64,000 bases of DNA from Corallochytrium limacisporum (lineage: Eukaryota > Opisthokonta), in contig PDIP01000015.1 in assembly GCA_002811645.1 (NCBI GenBank), forward strand, positions 27,753-91,752, written 5' to 3'. The position numbers and the translations under genes were made by a program. Of this stretch, positions 43,676 through 53,000 are shown one piece after another. Every line of letters begins with the position of its first letter. Positions within the stretch are counted from its first letter, which is position 1. The notes under the pieces were generated by a model. It saw only the letters and a list, made by a program, of their open reading frames with translations, had not been told where the DNA came from and searched no databases.

Positions 43676-43679
43676 ATGA
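43638..43679 (+). promoter_or_regulatory. Upstream ORF whose stop overlaps the TRASH/Ctr start codon
   Basis: An ATG at 43638 opens a 13-codon frame (M-T-Y-S-V-P-T-P-Y-R-E-Q-T) that ends with TGA at 43677-43679. The main ATG is 43676-43678, so the two share ATGA. This is the arrangement used for termination-reinitiation. If both lie on the mRNA, translation of the transporter would depend on passing or reinitiating after the short ORF. Confidence 0.4.
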
Positions 43680-44926
43680 GGCGACTATTATTCCTGCTGC
43701 TGCTGAGCCTGGTGGCAATGGTAGGCTCAACATCCAGTTTAGTGGCGGCTCGGGAAGTTGAAGCACATGATGGTGGTCATAACCACCACAATCATGATAT
43801 GGTAATTGGACGAGACCACAAAGATGCTGAGCATGATGTAGCCTGTCCAGTGTGCGGAATGAGCGTAGACCCGCAGGCGGAAGGGGTTCCGACGTATGAA
43901 TTTAAAGATGGCCAGAAGCTATACTTCTGTCCCATGGGACATGACATCACGTTCGCGCATAATCCAGTTGCGTACGTGGATACTGTGAAGGGTGGGAGGA
44001 AAGAAGATGAGAAAATGACTGCAGAAACGTTGATGAACAAGGACGAGAAATATCACTGTCCAGTAACGGGACTTCCCGTGCCTGGAGACCGCAACCCCCG
44101 CGTTGTCTTCATGCATGGACAGAGTATCAAAACGGCGGACAGAGAAGCTGCATGGAGCTTGGCCACGTCTCCAGAACATTTCAAAAAGGACAAAACGGTG
44201 CATGATAAATGTGGCACCAAATCTACTCGATTCTGCCAGGGCGGTGGAACAGTCATGGCAAACGGATTCAGTCTGCCTTCGTATTTTGGGGGCGAGGCAG
44301 ACCCTTGCATTACTTTCCTAATCGATGGTCTGGTGCTTAATACTGCCGCAAAGTATGGAGGTGGCCTGGCATGCGCCTTCGTGCTGTCCTTCCTGCAATC
44401 TTTCTTTGGATTGGCGAATCGGATTGTGCATATGTCGCACCAAGCTCAGTCTGCGCAGCAGAAAAGTAGCCGTAAATCGGGCTCAGATACTGCCAAGCGC
44501 CCTACACTCACCGGCAACGGGTGCTGCGATGACAACGAGGGCCATTCGGAGCAAGAGCAGAGTGCTCTCCTCGGAGCTGACGAGACTCAGCAGGAGGAGA
44601 GGCCCGCGCGCCCGTCCCAAGCGTGCTCAGGTCTAACTGGAGAGACACCCCTGTGGCTGCACGCAAGCGACACAGTTCTGACAGTGCTTGGGCTGCTTGT
44701 GGGGTATGTTATGATGCTCTTGGTCATGACGTACGATGCGGGACTCTTCATCTTTGTACTCTTGGGCTATGGGTGCGGGTTCCTGACCACAAAAATGGCG
44801 GAGGCACAGAAGCGTCGCAAACAGCGCGAGGAGATGATGCTGTCGGAGATCAATGAAGCTTTCAATGGGCTTAGTGTTGATGACTGTGCAGAAGCCGACT
44901 GCCCTGACCCATGTTGTCCGAGATGA
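43676..44926 (+). CDS. Copper transporter (Ctr/SLC31 type) fused to N-terminal TRASH-like metal-binding domain
   Basis: The 416-residue product joins parts usually found apart. A signal peptide covers residues 1-25. A His-rich segment follows (about 31-54). A TRASH/YHS-like domain at about 55-102 has C-P-V-C-G-M and Y-F-C-P-M-G-H, a Cys pattern that binds copper or other soft metals. A second, weaker unit starts Y-H-C-P-V-T-G near 126. The Ctr region starts at about 200. Its first helix reads G-L-V-L-N-T-A-A-K-Y-G-G-G-L-A-C-A-F, close to animal CTR1. A Ser/Gln-rich cytosolic loop (about 255-322) follows. Helix 2 has the copper-selecting M-x-x-x-M (M347, M351) and helix 3 a G-x-x-x-G (G364, G368) for trimer packing. 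The C-terminus ends in clustered Cys (C-P-D-P-C-C). It probably imports Cu(I) at the plasma membrane or an internal membrane. It converges on the DHHC gene, 70 bp between stops. Confidence 0.85.
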   Translation: MRRLLFLLLLSLVAMVGSTSSLVAAREVEAHDGGHNHHNHDMVIGRDHKDAEHDVACPVCGMSVDPQAEGVPTYEFKDGQKLYFCPMGHDITFAHNPVAYVDTVKGGRKEDEKMTAETLMNKDEKYHCPVTGLPVPGDRNPRVVFMHGQSIKTADREAAWSLATSPEHFKKDKTVHDKCGTKSTRFCQGGGTVMANGFSLPSYFGGEADPCITFLIDGLVLNTAAKYGGGLACAFVLSFLQSFFGLANRIVHMSHQAQSAQQKSSRKSGSDTAKRPTLTGNGCCDDNEGHSEQEQSALLGADETQQEERPARPSQACSGLTGETPLWLHASDTVLTVLGLLVGYVMMLLVMTYDAGLFIFVLLGYGCGFLTTKMAEAQKRRKQREEMMLSEINEAFNGLSVDDCAEADCPDPCCPR

Positions 44927-44996
44927 TCAGGCAAATACCACTTTCTATTAATAACATATCATGTAAAATTTCTATTGCGACACTATATTACAATTG

Positions 44997-46586
44997 TCAA
45001 TCCATGGCGACCTTTCCGCTGCCACCTGTAAAGAGGTCTTGGAAATTTGCCCAGAAGCCTTCCTTCAAGAACGGATTGTGAAACTTCTTTCTAGGGTATC
45101 CGGTCTGAGTGACACCGTCGGGGCGCCAGAAGTGCGGGTAGCGGTGAAAATTGTACCGCTCATTCAAGGTCATGTTAATTTTGATGCCAAGATACTGTTC
45201 GTAAGACATGGTGAGGAACCAGATCCATACCACAACGTTCACTAGCATATCGAATATCATGTTCCACCTACTGAACAGTGCCCACTCAACTGGAGTATTC
45301 TCTTCCCGACTGATGATCTGGGCAGTGACTAGAACAGAGTACATCACAATTACATGTCCGACGAGCTCAACATACAAGAACAATATGAAAGGTAAATGGT
45401 TTCCGATCCCAACACAGTTCCTTGTCATTGTACAATGATGATCCATGCGGTAGACACAGTGTCCACAGACCTTGCAATGCTTAGACCGTATTGGGCGGCG
45501 AATTTTGCAGGTGCTGCACCATCTACTCTCCACCCGTCCAAAGCCGACCATTTGCCGCTGCAGCGAATCAGAAACCCCATGCTGTCCTTCTTGTGCATCG
45601 TCAGACAAAGGTATCCGACTGATGCCTTCGTCTTGCGGACAGACGTAGCCTGGGTCAGCCACGTTCAAATAGACGAACATGACGGCTAAGAGAGGCAGTA
45701 AAATATTGATTACTAGACAGAGCATCGGATGAGTGCCGCCGATGCGGGCCCACGACTCTGTTACCCAAGTGTACACCGTAATGATGAAGCCCAATGTCCA
45801 TACAGCTGGCATTAGTTTCATTGACAATGGTTCCGAGTTTGATTTTGGTTGATGGTGCTCTTGAATGTACCTACACAGTTTGTGTCCCGTACCGGTTTGT
45901 CCCAGGATGCCATCCGTTGCGAGCATCTGTACCGTTCTGCCTTTGGCATCAGCCACTTCGCAGTCTGCACCAAGATCGACCAATGCAAGGGCACAATTGG
46001 ATCGGCCAAGCTCAGTGGCCAGCAAGAGTGGGGTACGACGTTCAGTGTCTCGCGCCTCCAGGCTTGCCCCAAACCGTGCCATCAATCGCACTAGCCTCTC
46101 CTGCGATCGGGACACCGCGTGGTGTACGGGAGTGAACCCTCTGGTGTCAACAGTCGTGAGATCAGCCCCCTTAGTGATAAGCTCCTCTGCTACTCTCTCA
46201 GCATTATTAGCAAGGGCAATGAGCAACAGACTTTCCCCATCATTGTTGACGACCCGGTCATTGGCTTGATATCGCTTGATCATGTGCGTGACTGTCTCGG
46301 CGTGGTCTGACTTTGCTGCCCACATTAACGGTGTTTGTCCTCCTTCCGTCTTGGCCTCGAGGACTAACGACCTCTGTGTATTCTCTGTGACGCTACCCAA
46401 AAGCACATCAATGGCGGCAACCTTCCCCTTGCCCGCGGCAAAGTGCAGCGCTGTCTCACCGAATCGGGTCTTGTGGCGTGCAAGCAGGGCTACTTGATCC
46501 TGAGGCAGCAGCAGAAGAGCATTCGCGTTTCCTGAACGTAAGCCATCAAGCGCCTCATCAAGGTGACCAGGAAGCGGCTGTGTCAT
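44997..46586 (-). CDS. ZDHHC17: Ankyrin-repeat DHHC protein S-acyltransferase (Akr1/HIP14 type)
   Basis: The 529-residue product attaches palmitate to Cys residues of target proteins, normally at Golgi or endosomal membranes. About six ankyrin repeats occupy residues 30-240 (for example F-G-E-T-A-L-H-F-A-A-G-K-G and G-Q-T-P-L-M-W-A-A-K). They would recruit substrates as in HIP14/ZDHHC17 and yeast Akr1. Membrane helices lie near 255-275 and 285-310. The cysteine-rich domain at about 352-402 has C-S-T-C-K-I-x-R-P-x-R-S-K-H-C, and then the catalytic D-H-H-C at 382-385. Two more helices follow (about 395-425 and 438-465). It is shorter than human ZDHHC17 (632), with fewer transmembrane segments apparent before the DHHC. 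The ATG at 46586 is the first in frame. Its 3' end nearly overlaps that of the copper transporter. Confidence 0.93.
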   Translation of the reverse strand: MTQPLPGHLDEALDGLRSGNANALLLLPQDQVALLARHKTRFGETALHFAAGKGKVAAIDVLLGSVTENTQRSLVLEAKTEGGQTPLMWAAKSDHAETVTHMIKRYQANDRVVNNDGESLLLIALANNAERVAEELITKGADLTTVDTRGFTPVHHAVSRSQERLVRLMARFGASLEARDTERRTPLLLATELGRSNCALALVDLGADCEVADAKGRTVQMLATDGILGQTGTGHKLCRYIQEHHQPKSNSEPLSMKLMPAVWTLGFIITVYTWVTESWARIGGTHPMLCLVINILLPLLAVMFVYLNVADPGYVCPQDEGISRIPLSDDAQEGQHGVSDSLQRQMVGFGRVESRWCSTCKIRRPIRSKHCKVCGHCVYRMDHHCTMTRNCVGIGNHLPFILFLYVELVGHVIVMYSVLVTAQIISREENTPVEWALFSRWNMIFDMLVNVVVWIWFLTMSYEQYLGIKINMTLNERYNFHRYPHFWRPDGVTQTGYPRKKFHNPFLKEGFWANFQDLFTGGSGKVAMD

Positions 46587-49500
46587 ATTTGTCTAGGGTA
46601 ACTGGAGTGACAAACTGATACTTTTACTTGTTCCATCGACCCTGACCTACACAACGGATCCGCTTCCCTATTCTACTTATTGCGATGAGCGGGTTAGGAA
46701 CAAACAAAATCCGTTCCGACGGTGATCAATACACGATCAATTTAACATATCCGAATGATTGAAAATGATCCATACACAGGAACGCACCGCGTATGTCATG
46801 TTGAACGATCGCTTCTAAATACTTTGGTAAGGCTCATCCGTACGGCAGGGTCTTTTTACCGATCGCACCAGCCAGAGCCGGCTCCCATTACCCCCACCCG
46901 TCAGGACAAACCCCGGCCCCCCCCCTGGGGGTAGGGGCGGGTGCGTAAATGTTATACGGAGCAATAAAGTTCATTTCGGATCCACTGCATCCTGATTGGC
47001 TAAAATTCGTCCTATGGCTCCCCTCCGGGGAGTCAGTATTCGTTTCTCAGCGCTTTGGGACAAGACAACCTCCGCTGGGTCTCCTTTTAAAAAAAAAAGC
47101 CAAAGGTTCCCCTCCCCCAACCTTCTCACCCCCGGTACCCGGTGTACCACCAATCGGGAAGAGTGAAGCAAAGGAGCAAATCATGGGCAAGCAAAAAAAA
47201 AAAAGAGAAACCGAAAGATACAAAAGCCAAAGGAGGTCTTTGGGGAGAAGGGGGGAGGGAGACCTAAAGAAACAAGGAACAAGGAAAAACGAAAATATCA
47301 AAAAAAAAACCAAAAAAAAAAAGGAAAACAACAGAACCCCTACACCACCCCAGCCCCCTCCGCCACCAAGGACTTGCCGGACCGCACTTCACTTTCCCTG
47401 TCCCTTACCCCCCCCCCGGGTAGTGTCCCTTACCGCCCCCGCTTGATTGACCGACCGCTTCATCAGTTTCGTGTGTGTGTCTATGTCCCTCTCTCTCTCT
47501 CTCTGTCTGTCTCTACCTTTAGTTTTCAGTTCCCCTTGCAACGTCTTGGGATTGGTTGGGGTGTATTCTTCGGTATTCTTCTGTTTTCGTTTTCTTGTTT
47601 CGCTTCCGGTGTTGGACCAAAATCGACGAGGTAAAACAAACAAAAAAAAAAAGAAAGGAAAGCAAACACAAAAGGAATGGTCCCTCCTCCTAACCCTTCT
47701 CCTTTTCATTTACTCTTCCTTTGGCCCATCTTCGGGGTCTGTTATTTCTTTCTTTTCTTGTTTTTTTTTCTGTTAGATGCGACATTCCGCATTGTATGAA
47801 ATAATCACTACTGTGGGCGCATGATGAGAGGGTAAGGGGAGGGGGTGGTTTATACGGAGAGGGCAGGTGCTTGCGCGTTCGGACGCAGGGGTCCCAAACC
47901 CAAAGAGAGAGAAAATAAAATAGAGACATTCGATACGGAGGGCGTGTCTTGGGTACCCCGCCGTTTCACCCTCCTTCCCCACTTTACCAGTACCCCTCCG
48001 GACTCCCTTACTCCCGGAGACCGCTGCTGAAAAGGGGAACGAAACACACGAGCGCAGGAGAGTAAAATGAATTTTCCTTGGACTGTTGCTGCGTGGACGG
48101 ACGGTTGTTCAAAAAATCTCTTCAGGGCCGATGAACGCCATCCACGTTGCCCCCCTTGTCGCGGCCGCAGACCCAATTATTCAATGCCGTGGGTTTTGTA
48201 CTTTAAACAGCTGAAAGTTTTACTTCCTTGACCGGTCCTGCTGCAGTGGCAAGGAAAAAAAAACTTGCTGCGCAGTGCAGAGGTTTGCTTATTCGGACTG
48301 CCTTCTTGCCCTTTCCGTTGCCGATCGGACGGGGATGGTCAGTGATTTGGTATTGCATGGTACGTTCAGCGATGGGCTGACCTGGGAAGACGTTGTGAAG
48401 AGAGACGCGCTGTTGGGAGTTGCTCGCCACCAACTCGTCTGACACAGTGTGCTCCGTTTCCAAACACTTTAAAACATTCACAACGTAGCAGCAGCAGCTA
48501 CCCAGCACGGGACCTGGTGATAATAAATCTCTCTCTCCCCCCCCTCCTTCCTTCCTCTGCTCTCTCTCCCCCCCGCTTAAAATCCATGGCCCAGACGTTG
48601 GCTACCTGTACCGAAGGCACACCAAACCTTAACCCGCTGGTGTTCCCCTCTTTTTCACCTTTTCCAACGCTGCTTTTTTGGTCTCCGGTGACGATGTCCC
48701 TTCGCTACATTTCTTGTCCAAAGTCCCGGCAGCATGCAGCGACATCCCAAAAAACACCACCCAAACCAATTAATCATCAAGTTCTCCACCGAAGTCCCTA
48801 ATTGTTTCAGGTCAGAAAAAGTGGTTGTGTCACCACTATGTCCGACGCGCCATGGCAATGCGATCCGCACATCAGAACCAGTGTGATAAGCGCCGCAGCA
48901 AATGTATAGCTAAATCCAGCTTGGAAATTCCCGCGCCCTGGCATACAGGACACGGACAATATGACGCTCGATGTTTATAGTGAGTGAATTGGCTGAAACA
49001 TGCCGAACCGGTGAAGTGCGCCACGGAACGGAGCCACCCAGAGGCGAAGCCAGCAACGGTGGGAGACGGGCCCGGGCGGTGGAGGTGTGTAAACCACCGC
49101 AGCGGCAAAGTCAAGACGGGAACCACACACGCACACACCCACAAAGAACACGGAAGCGACCACACAGACAGCGAAGCGAAGGGTTTCACTAACCCCCTCT
49201 CCCCACACCGTTGGTTTCACCCCCCCGGAGGGGATTTCTTGTATGTATTCTTTGCCGTGTGCGTGATGATTAGATCTGGGGCCTGCGGGTATTGGTCGCG
49301 AAGTGGGGGTAGCGGGGACGAGTGATGTGGTTTTCTTCTTTTTTTTTTTCGGCTCTTGTGTCGGCCAAGTATTTTTTTTTCCATATTCTTTTCGTTTTCT
49401 TTCATTTCCCGTATTGAGGAACAGCTGTTATTGGCCGTCGGAGTGTCATGGATGTGGTAGGTAGGGCGGTTGTGCTCCATCAACCTTTGAAACGTCTTCT

Positions 49501-50068
49501 ATCCGTCCTCCTCACCTGCACAACAGTGGAAGCACTGTGACCATTCTTGCGATGGAGACGTTCTGTTGGGAAGTGGCACATCCTGCAGTATGACTTATTC
49601 GGTTCTGTGTTGTGCATTTCACAAGCAGTGACAGCACCTGCACTCAACCCCAACCCTCACTTCCTTCTTGCCCGTCGATGCCGTCACACCTCACAAAGCA
49701 GGGAACCAACCAACAGCCCGAACGGACCAAGTCCGTATTGGTGGCTCTGTTATACAAAATGGATTAAGGACGAGCCCCCGGCCAACGCTCCTTCGCTCAC
49801 TGGGTCTGGTGGCTCTTCGGAATAGAAACGGGTCATCCCGGATAGGTTCGAAACCCCTTGCGGATTGGACCATTGTTATATACATGGTCGCACTATTGTT
49901 TCTGGAGTGATCTCACCTATTTGGGATGAAGGGCTGCGGGATCGTCAGCGACCTGAAATTTGGAAGTAAGCAACCGGCTTTAGTAGCTACCAAACCTTTT
50001 CACTAGGTTACCCAGATTTAGTTTATAGAGGAGAGTGATCTGGTGCAAGTGATAACCTACACGGCACC
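46587..50068. promoter_or_regulatory. 3.5 kb divergent spacer between the DHHC and myosin genes
   Basis: No gene is recognised. GC-run islands lie near 46895-46940 and 47105-47135, followed by an A/G-rich tract (47160-47330) and a C-run block ending GGG (47408-47420). A GT/CT microsatellite lies at 47471-47513. A pyrimidine tract (48531-48575) and a C-run/G-run block (about 49219-49233) lie on the myosin side. The last 100 bp before the myosin ATG are AT-richer with a TATA-like G-T-T-T-A-T-A-G near 50018. Frames of up to 165 codons here are compositional. Confidence 0.45.
47471..47513 (+). repeat. GT/CT microsatellite
   Basis: A short GT run is followed by a CT run and CTGT units over about 40 bp. 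It is a simple repeat in the DHHC/myosin spacer. Confidence 0.8.
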
Positions 50069-53000
50069 ATGTCATCACTTCTCAAGGAGGGCCAGAAGCT
50101 TTGGCTGCTTCACGAAAAGCAGTGGCAGGGTGTCACAATCTTGACCGCGGATGGGTCGATCGCAAAGGTCGAGTATCTGCTGAAAGAGCCAGATACCGAG
50201 GCCAAGGTTTTCGACGTTGAAGTGGGCAAGATCAATGCAGACACAGCCATCGAAATGTCTACAGTTTTTGCGACCCCGGTCAAGATCAATGATATGGTAA
50301 GCATGCCTGATCTGACCGAGGGATCCATTCTTTACACACTAGACGGTAGGTTCCACAAGGACCGGATTTACACGGCCATTGGTACCATCTTGGTTGCTAT
50401 GAACCCTTACAAAATGATTGATGGACTATATGGACCAGACGTAATTAACACTTACCGCGGAACCAAGATTGGAGATAAGGATCCGCACGTCTACGCGGTG
50501 GCAAATGAAGCGTACACAAATTTGCGCCAGAACCGCGAGAGTCAATGTATCCTGATTTCTGGCGAGTCCGGTGCGGGTAAGACAGAGAACTCAAAGCACG
50601 TGCTGCAGTACTTGAACGCGATGAGCGGAGCCGGTGGTGATATTGAGGAGAAAATTCTTCAGTCTTCACCGATTCTGGAAGCGTTCGGCAATGCCAAAAC
50701 TGTTTTCAACAACAACAGTAGTCGTTTCGGTAAGTTCATCTCCATCTACTTCACTTCTTCTGGCCACATCAAGGGTGCATCCATCCGCGATTTTCTCTTG
50801 GAGAAGAGCAGGATCGTCTTTCACGGTCAGAACGAGAGGAGCTATCACATCTTCTACCAGCTGCTGGCAGGAGCGAGCGCTGACGAGCTCAAGGCACTCA
50901 GACTCGGCGGCGGTTCGAAGACCGCAAACGATTTCAAAATGCTGAACATGGGTGGAAACGTCACTGTTGATCATATGGACGACGCGAAAGAGTTCAAGGG
51001 AGTTGTACAAGCCTTTGAAAAATTGGAAGTCTCGAAACGGGGTAGACTGCAGGTGTTTAGCGTTCTGTCGGCCGTACTGAATCTCAATCAGATCGACTTT
51101 GAGGGTAGTGCGCAGACCGCCCAGGTCAGGGACATGACATTGGTTCAGAATGCTGCGGAGATGCTGGGCTTGGATGCCACTAAACTAAAGGACAAGCTTG
51201 TGACGAAGACCTTGAACGTGCGTGGCGAGACCATTGAACAGAAGCTCGGTAAGGAGCAGGCCCAGCAGACTGCCGGCTCCCTGGCCATGAAATTGTACAG
51301 TGAATTGTTCACCAAGGTCCTTGGATTGATTAACAAAAGTATTGATCAGGGAGGTCATGAACTGAACTTCGTAGGGGTTCTGGACATCTTTGGTTTCGAA
51401 AACTTCAAAATCAACAGTCTTGAACAGGTGTGTATCAACTATGCGAACGAGAGGCTGCAGAACTTCTTCAACAAGAGCATTTTTGCGGTGGAGCAGGCCG
51501 AGTACAAGAAGGAGGGCCTGAGTGTTGATGCCATTCAGTGGAAGGACAATTTTGAGACTGTAGAACTGATTGAGGCTCGATTCGGTATCTTCTCGATCCT
51601 GGACGAAGAGTCCAAGTTCCCCCGTGCCACTGATGTCACCTTTGTAGAGAAGATGAATGGCAAGCACGGCAACCGCCAGCATAACTCATACATTCAACCG
51701 CGTATCTTCAAGAAGGAGGCTCCTGAATTCGGTATCAAGCATTTTGCTGAAGACGTCTTGTATCAAGCCAGTGGATTTTTGGAAAAGAATCGGGACGAGT
51801 TCCGCGATGACTTGGTGGAAATGCTGCAGCAGAGTGACGTTGACTTTGTCGTCGAGTTGTTTGAGAATTTCCAGCTTGCGTCGCAGGGTGGTCGTGCAAC
51901 CAAGAAACGTACCGTTTCCATGCAATTCAAGGATTCCTTGGTCAAGCTCATGCAGCAGCTTGAGGCATGCACGCCGTTTTTCATCCGCTGTATCAAGCCC
52001 AACATGCAGAAGGTTCCGCATCGCTCCTCCCCATCCCGGGTCCTGGAGCAGCTGAAGTATTCAGGTGTGATGGAGACGATCAAGATTCGCAAGGTTGGCT
52101 ACCCTGTGCGAATTGAGCATGAGGAGTTCCTGTCGCGCTTCTGGGCTTTGGCAAACAAGCATAAGGTGAACAAGGGTTCCAAGCGCGATCAGCAGGCCTT
52201 GGCTCTGATGGCCGCCGTTTTTGGAGAAAAGTCACCCTTGTACGCCAACGGTACCAACAAGATGTTCATGAAGGAAGAAGCGGTAGGAGTTCTTCGAGAT
52301 CAACAGGATGACATTTTGCGTGAATATGCAATCATCATAACCAAGTGGATCAAAGGGTATCTGGTTCGCAAGTTTGTCAGGAACTACCGTGCCAACGTCA
52401 TCAAGGTACAGTCGTATGTACGGTGTCACTTCCAACGGCAGAAGTACCTCAAATTGCGTAAGGCCGCCATGGGAATCCAAACCGCAGCGCGTGCTCTGAA
52501 TGCACGCAAGCAGATGGCTGCAATGATTGCTGCCAAGCGGGCAGAAGAGGAGCGCAAGCGCAAGGAGGCGGAAGAACAGGCCCGTCGTCTGAGAGCGGAG
52601 GCGAAGGAGGCCGAATTGGCGGCACTGCGCAAGCGGCAAGAAGAGGAGGCTGCAGCGGAGGCTGCAGAGAAGGCCAGGGTTGCTGCAGCCGCTGCCGAGG
52701 CCGCGGCGCTTGCAGAAGAGTACGAGAAACAGCAGGCGGCTCAGAACCGCCGTGCTTCGAAACGGGCCCAGAAAGAAGCCTTCAAGCGTGCCACCCTCAG
52801 CCGTCGCAAGTCGCAGCGCCAGGAGGCGAGGGCAAACGCCGGCCCCCTGCTCAAGGAGCTCGAGGCTCTGCGCAGTACTTCTCTGGAGACGGGAAGTGCT
52901 GGGGATCTAACAAAGAACTCTTCAGCAGAAGCTTTCTGCGCTTGGGTCTATGTCCGCAACTCTGCGATCAAGGAGCTAAAGCATTTCCAACGTCGTTTTG

